Positions 22,239 to 33,571 of a stretch of 64,000 nucleotides of DNA are shown piece by piece (within the stretch, counting starts at the first letter, position 1; every line of letters begins with the position of its first letter). This DNA comes from Atherinomorus stipes. Its lineage: Eukaryota; Chordata; Actinopteri; Atheriniformes; Atherinidae. The stretch spans positions 124,001 through 188,000 of the forward strand of contig JALJCO010003975.1 in the NCBI GenBank assembly GCA_023101725.1. The letters run 5' to 3'. The translations under genes were made by a program, and so were the position numbers. The notes beneath the pieces are model-generated. The model was given only the letters and a program-made list of their open reading frames with translations, was not told the DNA's origin and made no database searches.

Positions 22239-22479
22239 TGGTTGCGCACCGCGTCACTTACTAGCAAAAGATATGAAAGATATGAAAGAATGTCGGTTGG
22301 TAAAGAAACGCAAGGAAACATTACTGGAGGAAGACAGGAAGGGACAGAACAAGAGTCAATATAAGACTGTCTTTTACTGGCTGGAGTGAGCCACAGGTAC
22401 GATGCACAATGGATGCTAGTTTAGCCATTGATAGGGGGTGCATCACTGACAAAAACGCTAAAAGTTCCCCAGAAAAAGC

Positions 22480-22615
22480 AAAGGTCCAAGGCACTCTTCT
22501 TAGAATATAAAAAGCCTTTATTGTGGGATGACTAAAGCATTAAAACATGTAGGTTACAGCCTACGTGTATTGGCCTAAGCCTTCATCAGGGTGTAACACA
22601 AAGATTCCACTTGCT
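22480..22615. repeat. Dispersed repeat fragment
   Basis: The segment with AAAAGCCTTTATTGTGGGAT and GGCCTAAGCCTTCATCAGGG resembles a vertebrate-wide repeat motif known to me by sequence; the family name is uncertain. Confidence 0.45.
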
Positions 22616-22944
22616 AAAAGTTCTGTTGTGTGTCTTTAAGATCAGGAAGTAGTGGAGTTGTGCATATAGCCCATAGGGGCCTGCAATCTGGACACATCAC
22701 CAATTTTGGCCCTTCTCCGCTCCCTCAGAATTACAACAGAGAGTAGGTGCTAAAAGTGTTTCTATTCTTAAAAAAATTGGCCGGTGTGGTGCCGCGCTGG
22801 GCTAAGAAGGTGCTTGTGTGAAAGGGGCAAAAGAGAATCCTAAGATGTGGTTAGCCAGCAGCCATCATGGAGTATGAAAGCTAGCCAGTTTACCACAGGG
22901 ATGACTATGCATACTCACCCAAAAAACAGCAGATAAAGGCCCTA

Positions 22945-23095
22945 GAGCAGGGGTGGCCAAGTCCAGTCCTTGAAAACTACAATCCTGCAACTTTTAGATG
23001 CATCTCTTCTCCAACACACCTGAAAAGCATGTGCATGTCACTCAGCTCTCCAAAGGCCTGGTAACGAGTCATTCATTTGATTCTGGTGTGTTTTC
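22945..23095. repeat. GGGGTGGCCAAGTC-type dispersed repeat, copy 2
   Basis: It aligns with 20964-21180 and abuts the MITE at 23108. Confidence 0.75.
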
Positions 23096-23107
23096 CCAGG
23101 CAGATAC

Positions 23108-23612
23108 TTAAAGGTACAGTGAATAAGAATTACTGACATCTAGTGGTAAAGTTGGGTATAGCAATGACTGCATGTGCCAAGCACTGTTGTGAATGAACGG
23201 TGGCTGTCAGTGGCCAAAATTCTCCCAGATATAAAGATGTTTTCAGTGGTCTCAGGTGTAGCTATGACTGTACTACAGGGAACTACTTTTAATGCCTTTT
23301 AAGGCATTAATTACCCCAAACAGTGTAACTCCCATTAAACAAAACTGGTACAGTAGTTTTAAAGTTCAGAGGGTTCTCACTTCACACACATTATTTTGTC
23401 CATTCAGAGACATTGTAGTAAAAATGGCGGCACGAACATGGCGGCCTCCATGTATGTGGACAGCCAGCAAGTAGATATAAATGACTCATTCCAAGACAAT
23501 GTAACCACTATTTCAGTAAGGCGATTCCACATCAAAAGAAACACAGTTTTGTATTATACATTACATTTTTTTGCCATTGACCTTTGATTTTTGTTACACA
23601 CTGCACCTTTAA
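23108..23612. mobile_element. MITE with TTAAAGGTACAGTGAATAAG ends, copy 1
   Basis: The left end TTAAAGGTACAGTGAATAAG and the right end TTACACACTGCACCTTTAA are inverted copies. The interior holds TTATTTTGTCCATTCAGAGA and AAAAATGGCGGC. A second, partial copy lies at 29770-29985. The ATGGCGGC words could mimic YY1 sites, but nothing here proves a function. Confidence 0.8.
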
Positions 23613-23936
23613 GATCAGATTACATCTTTTATGAGCACAGCCTGGCCAACAGGGTGGCAGTAACAGACATTGAAGCACACATTAAAATAATGTTAAAGCA
23701 AATAACATTTGCCAGTTAAGTATCATGCAGCAAAGCATCTGGACAATCCCACATCTCCATCAACATGTCTGTAACATGGAGTTTTAAAATGATGGAGGAC
23801 AACAAGGGTCTGCAGCTTGATTGTTTTTTCAATTCCTTTTCCCTTAGTGAAGCCTGTTTTCAAAGCAAATTTCCCAACATGTTAAATTTTTGGACAAAGT
23901 ATCGTTAGTGGATCAGTATCGCCAATACCATACCGG

Positions 23937-24615
23937 TCTTGCTGTCCAGTCCCTGTACGACCGGTGCCAGATCTTGGTCTGCATTTCTGGCTGTAGGTTG
24001 AATCCATTTCCAGTGAGCGTTGGACTCCGCCAAGGTTGCCCTTTGTCACCAATCCTGTTCATAACCTTTATGGACAGAATTTCTATGCACAGCAGAGGTG
24101 TTGGGGGGGATCCGGTTCGGTCTCAGCATTTGATCTCTCCTTTTTGCAGATGATGTGATTCTGTAGGTTTCATCAGGTTGTGATCTCCAACTCTCACTGG
24201 AGCGATTCACAGCAGTGCGAAGCGGCTTGGATGAGAATCAGCACCTCCAAATCCCAGACCCTGGTCCTCACCCGAAAAAGGGTGGAGTGCCCTCTCCGGG
24301 TTGGGGGGCGAGGTCCTGCCCGAGGTGGAGGAGTTCAAGTATCTCAGGTCTTGTTTATGATTGAGAGAAAAATGGAGCGGGAGACTGACAGACAGATTGG
24401 TGCGGCATCTGCAGTGATGCATCTGGTTAGGATGCCTCATGGACGTGCCCCTGGTTCCTGGCATGTCCCATCCTGGACAAGACACCGGGGGAGACCTGGG
24501 ACACCCTGGAGTGAATACGTCTCCCAGCTGGCCTGGGAGCGCCTCGGGATCCCCCTGAATGAGCTGGCGGCTGTGGCCGGGGAGAGGGAAGTCTGGGCTT
24601 CCCTTGCTTAGGCAG
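23937..24615 (+). mobile_element. Rex3-type (RTE clade) LINE fragment, broken
   Basis: Reverse transcriptase pieces are plain: GLRQGCPLSPILF (about 24025-24063), then FADD, the catalytic motif, in a different frame at 24143-24154, then RISTSKSQTLVLTRKRVECP, and a C-terminal WERLGIP...AGEREVWASL. The DNA word GTTGCCCTTTGTCACC fits the Rex3 signature. The copy is 5' truncated, frameshifted and lacks about 300 nt before CTGGTTAGGATGCC. It appears to sit inside a TATCG-rich MITE whose right end (TATTGGACATCACTA) is at 24686-24701. Confidence 0.85.
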
Positions 24616-24711
24616 CTACCCGATCCCGGTATCACCGATACTGGCTTGAATTTTACTTGGTATCGGATAAAAAGGAAATTCAGTGGTATTGGACATCACT
24701 AATTTGAATAT

Positions 24712-24830
24712 GAGAAATACAGTTAAGTTCATATTTCAAATAGAAGTTGAGCTCTTGCTTTTGGTTTCTCTTCCATATTGGAAATGAAAGCCTGAAATTC
24801 TTTGGACCCACTTCTTTGATCTCTGGCAAT
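24712..24830 (+). repeat. Partial copy of the DRAP1 terminal 3' UTR, copy 3, with shared flank
   Basis: AGTTCATATTTCAAATAGAA aligns exactly with DRAP1 15754-15773. The following TTTTGGTTTCTCTTCCATAT and CCCACTTCTTTGAT match copy 2 at 20.6 kb. Confidence 0.75.
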
Positions 24831-27182
24831 ATTTGAATTCTCCAACTACTATGGCAAAGGGCTTTTCCCTTCATGTTTTAGCCCTGACTTGATGCTGTGC
24901 CTCCTTTTGATGTAGTGTTGCAATACAGTAAAGCATCTCATGGATGTAACTCATGTTGACAAACTTTCCCATGACTCACGCAGCCTCTTCTCGGTATTTG
25001 AAACAGATAAGTACAAGACAGCACAGGTTTGTGGAAAGGTGTTCACAGAGAGACGATTGTTCTCATCATGATGCCTTTGCTTTCAGAGTAGCAGACAACA
25101 TTCAACCCCCCCCCCCAACCCCCCCGGGTGTGTTTCCAGCCCCTTTCCTCTTCCTACTCCCTTCTTAAAACAGTCCATTTTCTCGCTCCCCCACAACTAA
25201 CCAAGCAGCTCGGATCCCGGGCCGCAAAAAAACAACTGCATCCTTCCTGCACAAGCGTTGACTCAGCGGACTGCGAGGGAGGGTGGGGCTCGGGTTAGTG
25301 TGTTTGTGTGGGACGGAGGAGGGTGGGGATCGGGGTGTAGGTGGTTGACTTTAGGATTGGTGTTCAAACAAACTGCAGCAGCGGGGTTGGGGGGGGAGGC
25401 GAGCCATCAGAAGGAAGCACACTGTTTCCACACAGCAGCCAACAGGGCCAAAGGTGGCCTTCGGATTCCCAACCCCTCCCATGAAGCCCCTGTCTTTTAA
25501 GTTGTCTGCAGCTCTTTTGCAAACATGGGAAAGTGTGGAAAACAAGGAATTCCCTGACCTTTTTCCACAAAAAGGGCCTTTTATGAGCTGCTTGGAGAGC
25601 ACATGTCTTAAGTGCACCTTGTGTTTCAGCTCTTAATCATAGGTCACACAGGGAAGCAGCTTATTTTGGTGTCAAATGTGTACTTCAGGGTATTTTTTAG
25701 ATACTGTTAAATACTGCATCATGTTACAGCATGGTTTGTTTTCTTGCTTGCAGGATTACTCTAAAGGTTATTGATGGATTAGCATAAGAAATTTACCACA
25801 GAGGAGGCCCAACTTAGAAGTGATTAACATTTGATGTTGATTTGGATCCAGGATCTTTGTGTGTGTGTTTGTACACACATTTTAAAGCTTATTTCTTGCA
25901 CAAATCTGTAACTCTGTCAATTTGAAGAAGGGTTTTAATCTTAATTGCATCTAATATTTTAGTGCTCTCTCAAACTGTGAGTGGTAGCTTGCATAAGCAT
26001 AAATTATTCATATTTATTGTGTTGCTCATTTATAACCTCATTTCCCCCAAAAAGCTGAGATGCTGTGTAAGATGCAATACGGGAGACCTGGGATGATATA
26101 ACACTATCATTTCTGCATGAGCAAGTGTTACTTAGTGGTCTTTTGTGCTAGAGCGCCAAAATTTTGACATACGATATTCATATTTGTCTGCTACAAATGA
26201 TATACTCTTGGACTAATACTACACCATCACAGATTTGTTAAATTAATGACAAATTCAAAGTGGTGTTGTTACAACTTACACTAGCCCCAGGGTGAGCTGT
26301 AACACTACGTGGGGATGTAACAATTAAATTATTATGCTTAAAAAAGATCCACACCAATATGGAAGCATTTTAATGAAAAATAAAGGAACCACACACTTGT
26401 GAGACCACAAAAAATAATAACGATTAAGTAAAGAAAAGGTATAAATTTAATACCAGAAAAATAAATACAATAAAATGAAAATATATATATGACAAAAAAT
26501 AAATAGAATAAAGAATAATGAAGTATTGGTGCTGTGTGTTGTGTGTATATTTTGTAGCTTGAAACAGATTAATGTGAATATGTCATTTGTACACTTTGGA
26601 GATCCATGAAACAACCCATAAGCTGCTTTTGAGAGGTGTGGTGCAGAAACACTGAGTAGACTAAGTAGCCTAAAAATCAACTGAACAGTTTAACTATGTG
26701 TTTTGGGTGCATAAATACTTAACAAGTGACCATCAACTAAACAAATGGCCTAAGGCATAAAAATGTGTTTCATTAGGTTGGCAGTTGTGGCAAATATAGA
26801 CTAATCCAACGGGCATTTTGTGTGTTGCGTCATCCTTCGGCACTGCCATTGCTTAGGGAACTAGTCCTGATTACCTCATATCTACCATTGAAAAGCAGCG
26901 TGAATATCTGGATTTACAACATTGGACAGTCATCTAGGGTAATGACAACCCATAAGTATGTTATCTGGAAATCTCTAAGGTATTCTGACATATTATTTTT
27001 ACATTGGAGCATTAATGTAAATGATTATTCATTTCCAGAAACTGATTTTAATGACTAGCCACTCTGGAATAACACGCGATCTCATTATAACTTATCAAAG
27101 TTGGTTTAAAAAAAAAAAGAGAAAAAAACCCTTTAAAACTCCTTTAAAAACCTTTAAAAAGGCTGTTATTTTTCTATTTGGT
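24831..27182. other. Intergenic stretch, mostly unrecognised
   Basis: No gene or clear mobile element was recognised. About 25080-25640 is unusually GC-rich for the window (C runs at 25107-25128, G-rich 25280-25410, and a TGACTCA AP-1-type word at 25259-25265); it could be a regulatory or former exon region. The rest is AT-rich. Confidence 0.5.
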
Positions 27183-27210
27183 CAATACCAAAGATTAGTC
27201 TTTGGTATTG
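27183..27210. repeat. Perfect 12-bp inverted repeat, 4-nt loop
   Basis: CAATACCAAAGA (27183-27194) pairs exactly with TCTTTGGTATTG (27199-27210). Confidence 0.9.
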
Positions 27211-27222
27211 TTTAAGGACTGT

Positions 27223-27293
27223 ACAGACCACGTAGCATTCGCATGTCCTGCAGATGAAACTAAAGGCTGCAGGACACCGTCTTCGTGGTCTGT
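27223..27293. repeat. Two-stem hairpin-forming sequence, 71 nt
   Basis: The outer arms ACAGACCACG and CGTGGTCTGT and the inner arms TGTCCTGCAG and CTGCAGGACA are exact complements, arranged one inside the other with an internal loop of 11 and 7 nt and a 13-nt terminal loop. Confidence 0.85.
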
Positions 27294-27390
27294 TTGTGTT
27301 TTTGACTGAACTATTTTTATTTTCTAGTCATAACGTTACCTGATAAAGGCAAATGTTATATTTCACAATATCTACCAGATTAGTCATTAA

Positions 27391-28259
27391 AAGAATAGTA
27401 CACCCACAAAATGATGTAACTTTATTTTCCACTTACCCTCATGGTGAGCAAGACTGGAGCACTTTTTTAATATCTCAAATGCAGCGTGAGATCAGGACGA
27501 CTTCTCGTTTCCCCCCAACTTACATATAATGGAGTTCGATTGTGCCCGAGCCAAAAAGGTCCATATAAGTCCACAAAAACTTGTCAATATTCCTCCATAT
27601 TGCTCGTCCAATGTAATCCAAGTGTCCTGAGTGGGTAGCGTCCATAATTTACTTGAAACGACGTCATTTAGTATATTTTTAGAGCCTAAACAGTAGTACA
27701 TCGCATCTCCTGCGAGCATGCCGATGTGCGTTCGTGAAACTACAGAAGGCGCGGCAGATGAGATCCCGCGTTCTTTTTTCTTTCTTTCTTTGTTTTAAAT
27801 CAATATAACCCCTCTTGTGTTTGTCCCGGTTTGTCTGCAGCTCTGGCGCTATTAGCACAATGTAAACAGCTAATTTCTTCTTCTACACTTGTATTATCAG
27901 CAGAGTAGGCTCTGAACGCCGAGGCTTCCGCAGTTTCGTGAACGCGCATAAGCGCGCCTCACAGAAGTAATATGTAGTACTGTTTAGGCTCTAAAAATAT
28001 ACTAAATGATGTTGTTTTGAGTAAATTCTGGATGCTACCCACTCAGGACACTTGGATTACATTGGACGAGCAGTATGGAGGAAAACTGACAAGTTTTTGT
28101 GGACTTTTATGGACCTTTTTGGCTCGGACCCGGCGAACTCCATTATATGAAAGTTGAGGAAAAACAAGAAGCCTTCCTGATCGCCGGCTGCATTTGACAT
28201 ATTAAAAAAGTGCTACAGAGTCTTGCTCACCATGAAGGTAAGTGGAAAATAAAGAAACT
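27391..28259. mobile_element. Large foldback element, about 870 bp
   Basis: The left arm (27420-27720; for example TTTATTTTCCACTTACCCTC and CCAAGTGTCCTGAGTGGGTA) is mirrored by the right arm (27960-28259). The arms keep about 85-90% complementarity by eye around a roughly 230-bp centre. No coding capacity; not related by sequence to the 21.5 kb foldback. Confidence 0.85.
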
Positions 28260-28888
28260 CTCAGCAGCACCACAGCTGTCTCTGTTAGCATTAGCTAGCA
28301 TAATAACATTATGTGGTGCGTCATTTTCGGCAGCATAGATGTGTGAAATATAGTGTCAGATTAATGACTGTTTACCAAAATGTACCATGTTTTTCAATAT
28401 AACCATACCCCTAGATCCCAAATATCTTCTGCTTGGTCTCCTAGTCCCACAAATTGACTCCAAATACAAGCGACTATTTAGTCTGTTAACTTTTACTTTA
28501 AGAAAGAATATCCTGTGGACGGTCTACTGGCGGCGTTTGGCCAGATTAGTCTATAATTGACAACTGTTACAGCTATCCCCGTGCCAGGCAGCCATTAAAA
28601 AGCTAACCCTCTTTAGTATTTAGCTTCAAAGCTAGCACTAACAGAACACAAATTAAAACGAGAGAAACAACTATTTGAGCTGATATAAGTGAAACAATTG
28701 TATCTACAACATGATGGACACAATGCAAAAAATGTTGGTGATGAAAATTTTTGGTTTCATAAAAAATGTTTTTTATTTTGGCTTCAGAACAGACAGTTTT
28801 TAATTCTGAGACACTAAGCTTTGCCAGTGAGCTCAATTTTCAAGTGGGCACAAACTGTGTTGATGAAATCACCACAACTCCTTTCTAA

Positions 28889-28922
<34 letters not shown>

Positions 28923-28935
28923 CCGGGGGGGGGGG

Positions 28936-28970
<35 letters not shown>

Positions 28971-29009
28971 AAGGGGGGGGGGGGTGGGGGGGGGGGGGGA
29001 GTAAGGGCC
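28889..29009. repeat. Poly-G tract of about 120 nt
   Basis: Nearly pure G with isolated other bases, then more G-rich sequence to 29100. Its length and impurity suggest a true G-rich microsatellite with unreliable base calling, or an assembly artefact. The apparent glycine- and proline-rich ORFs across it are products of the repeat. Confidence 0.85.
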
Positions 29010-29769
29010 GCCCCCCGATATGTGGGGCAAGCTGGGGGTTTCCAGAGGGCTCGAGGGGGAGAGGCCATTATCAAAGGAGGCAAAAAAAAAGGGGGGGGGC
29101 GAAATAGTTTTATGGGAAAAACTAGTCAAAAAGTGTTACAACTATCCCTGGTCTTCACTAATTAGAAAAATTTCATTGCTCAATTTGAATTTGGTGGCAT
29201 CAACACGTCTGTGAAAAGTTTAAACCATTGCGTAACCTAGAATAATACTATTGTAGATTAATGTACTTTAATATTTTTCTTTAGTTGGGTATAAATAAAA
29301 AAGCTGCCATGGAGCACTGCTTCTTAGGTGTCAAATATAAAAACCATGCTGACTTTTTAAAAGGTATCTTTAAAATATGCAACGCATCAAAATGATAGGA
29401 GTGATCATTATCTCTCCCTGAAACATTGGCATCACATAATAAAATATGAAGTGGCTGTCATGGCTGTCTGAGCTGTTAAAAAGTTTTATTCTTTTAGTCA
29501 AAAAACAAACATTTCCTCTGTATTGTTTTATAAGTGGGTATTTTCTGTTAACTTGGCTTAACTTCAGCTGTCTGGCAAAGTTATGAGCAAGTTAACATTT
29601 AACAACACCGATAATAAAGTAGCTACAAAGAAAATAACAAATATATACAGTATTTAAGAAGAAACAAATAAGGTATTAGCAGACTAAGCATCCGGGGTGA
29701 ACTTGAAAGGTTTTACAGGTGTGGTAAAACCATTACACCCACTTGGGTAGCTTTTGATATAGTCTTTAT

Positions 29770-29985
29770 GAAGTGCTTCCTTCCTTCTTATTTTTGGTCC
29801 ATTCAGAAACACCATGGTAAAAATGGCGGCATCAAATAGTGGCTTTATGTATGTGAACCCACAGAAACGGAGATAAACGGTTCATTCTAAGAGAATAAAC
29901 AGATAACAGCTGTTTTAGTAAAGTGATTAGATACTGATAGAAACAGCTCTTAATCATTTAAATTGTTTTGTCATTGACCTTTGAT
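29770..29985. mobile_element. MITE (TTAAAGGTACAGTG family), partial copy 2
   Basis: TTATTTTTGGTCCATTCAGA, AAAAATGGCGGC and TCATTGACCTTTGAT follow the same order as in 23380-23590. The terminal repeats are not visible. Confidence 0.7.
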
Positions 29986-30618
29986 GAGTGGTCGCAGTAC
30001 GAGTAGCAGCACTCCTGAACCCCCTAGGAAGGCTAATTTGGCATTTACCTGTCTCTTTTCTGAGATCTCTTCAGCGAGTAAGACTCAGACCAATGTTGAC
30101 TCTTGCTCTCTTTACTTTCTTCTCTTCCTTTCTCCAATAATGTCCTACTTTGTTTCTTTGAAGAATCAGCTACAGTGTGTGATTAAAACAGCCATTGTAT
30201 TGATACCCAGTTGCTATGATGCCATAAAGTGAAGTGTGTCCTGCAAAAAAAAAAAAGTTGTGTTTCTCAGTCTCTGGCAGATGTATCCAGGAATATGATA
30301 GGACCATCAAAATGAATCAGACATGCAGATTTTTAAGTAAGTTACATAGTTTTACTATCAGTTATGATAAGGCAAAACAAGTTTATTTGTATAGCACATT
30401 TCATGTACAGGACAATTCAGCGAGGTGCCAATAAATGAATAGTTTATTAATGAATAGTTTATTAGAGAACTTGCAATGTTGTAGTTCTTTCTATTTCATT
30501 CTAATTATCAAAGTAATTTAAATAAATAGAAATAAATGAATCATTTTGATTAAAAAATAGATAGATTAATAATCTTTTAAGAATAGAAATAATTAATACA
30601 TTTTAATAATGAAAAATA

Positions 30619-30619
30619 A

Positions 30620-30668
<49 letters not shown>

Positions 30669-30670
30669 CA
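30619..30670. repeat. (TC)n(TA)n compound microsatellite
   Basis: About 25 nt of TC followed by about 24 nt of TA, directly abutting Tc1-like copy D. Confidence 0.95.
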
Positions 30671-31236
30671 CAGTTGTCCTTAAAATTATTCATACCATTC
30701 AATTAAAGAAAAGGCTAAATTCACAATAGTAATTCAAATAACAACAACCATCACACAAAACAAAAAAACTAAAGAAACTAATAATAAATAAAAATTTACA
30801 AAATTATGATTTTGTAATAGTAAAATATCGCTTTTGAATTGTGCTTGAGAATAATAATAATAATAATAAAAAACAACTAAAACAGAACTATCCCAGACAC
30901 ATTAAAGCACTTTTCCCAATAACAGTAGACCAACATACCTGTCAACAGGTGCAAAAGTCTTTTTGACCATTATAGAAAACGCCTGATTGCAGTGATTGTC
31001 TTAAAGTGTTGCTCAACAACATTTTAGCTTCTGAGCCCAATCATGCTTGTTTACTTATTTTATTTTTTGTTTATTTGTTTTTCATATTTCTTTCAAACCA
31101 CAATTCAAAATCAACGTCATGATTTTCATAGATTTCTTTCTATTTATTATTTTTTTTGTCAATTTCAACTAACTTCACTCACAGCTGTTTTTTTCCATCT
31201 TTAATTGGAGGGTATTGAATAATTTTTGTCATACAT
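30670..31236 (-). mobile_element. Tc1-like miniature element, copy D
   Basis: It starts CAGTTGTCCTTAAAATTATT and ends AATTGGAGGGTATTGAATAA. The internal marker is inverted relative to copy A (CCTGATTGCAGTGATTGTCT, GTGTTGCTCAACAA), so it lies in the opposite orientation. Confidence 0.85.
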
Positions 31237-31599
31237 ATTAATATTCTTTATAATTTTTTCTATGTAACCTCGAACAAGCTCGAACGGATTTGTTTATTAA
31301 TTTGTTAATTTCAAATGATGTGTCAATACCTAAAAATTTCCATGCTGTTTTCTGTTATTTATTCATTTTTAAAATTAAGTGAACGCAACCCACTTCCGTT
31401 CATAACTAGCGCGTGCCCGCTGGTTAATTATCCCATTACTACATATTACGTACTACGTACCACGACTTATTAACGCATGACCAACATTTAATGTTCTTTT
31501 CTCTACGCTGTTAGCAGAGCAGAGCCAAATTTTCTGCTTTTATTTAAAACTTTAACTTCACCGGATTCTTAAACTAAAGTTTTAGTTTGACGGTTATAA

Positions 31600-32721
31600 C
31601 CGGAAGTCTCGTGCATTTGCTCCACATTGATGCGGCTCTGTCATCTGACTCTTTTCCTGTTGGGACAGAAAAAGTTTTGAAACCCCACCCTCCACACCGC
31701 CTGTAAGCAGCGACGTTGAAGTGGTTCGAGGACCTCGCGAGTGAGCGAGGAAGAGGAATGTAATTATAAGTTATGATGGAGTCGTTACGCTGTTTGGACA
31801 CCGACTGCATGAACAGGAGAACCGAACCGGACTGGGTCACGCGCTGAACTCCCACCGGGAACTAACGGGATTAGTATCTTTTTTTTTCTTTTAAACACCG
31901 TGTTTCTCACTGGAAAGTGAAGTCGAGCAGGTTTGGGGAGCTCTTCCTGTTACAAACTTGGCGGTTCCTTAGTTTTCTCTCTTTTTCTTTTAATGTTATG
32001 ATAAAACTCGTCACAGTATTCTGCGCAAAACTCCGCGAGCATGGATATTATAACGCAGTGGGATGCGGGATTTCCCGGAGGGGCACCACAACGTTGCGTC
32101 CAGGCGCAATTATTTGTAATTCGGGCTTAATACCATGAAGTGGTCAGCCTGAAACTTGTAAAACACTGGTTGTCTGGACTGAATGCTCCTTTCCTGCTAT
32201 TCTTCTCCGCTTCTCAGCGCTTCCTGCTTGTGGTGGCCGCTGCACTTAATGGCTAAAAATACATAAAAACTCAAAATGGACAGCTCAGTGTTGTGCAAAT
32301 GTTGATTATGAGTTGCAGTAGCAACCTTTAGGAGTTTCTTCAAGGGAGATTTTTGGGCAAATTTGAATAAACTAAAAAAAATCAGAGCTCAACAGGTGGA
32401 AGTTTTGGCTATCTCGGCCATAATGAGGTGATTCAAGAATAAAAGCAAGCCGGGGAAATGATATTGAGCTCAAACTGTGTGTTGGGAAACCACACACAAT
32501 CTCCCTTTGCTGTTTCTGAGACTTCAGTTCACCCCTGAAATGGGGAGCTTTGAGTTTAATGTTGAGACCAATGAAAGACAATTGATTTTCAGTTGTCTGT
32601 GAGTCCTCTTGCTGCCCACTCCAGCTTTTGAACACATTTCATTGGTCCCTGATGAGCCAACAAGAAAGACAGGAAAGGGAGCGAGGTGCAATAAAGTACT
32701 CCTTTGTACTTTATTTTCAGA
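31600..32721 (+). promoter_or_regulatory. Probable MAP3K11 promoter and 5' non-coding region
   Basis: About 31600-32150 is richer in CpG than its surroundings, and a good acceptor (TTTATTTTCAG, ending 32721) precedes the MAP3K11 start exon. A non-coding first exon upstream is therefore likely. Its donor could not be fixed. Confidence 0.45.

Positions 32722-33571
<850 letters not shown>

Noticed and set aside
24207..24635. 142-codon minus-strand frame
   Set aside because: It is the antisense of the Rex3-type LINE fragment, whose reverse transcriptase signature is on the plus strand.
28814..29165. Open frames rich in glycine (plus strand) and proline (minus strand)
   Set aside because: They are direct translations of the poly-G tract; no start context, splice sites or conserved flank support a protein.
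31574..31855. 93-codon minus-strand frame near the MAP3K11 promoter
   Set aside because: No recognisable protein; CpG-rich promoter-like DNA often has chance open frames.
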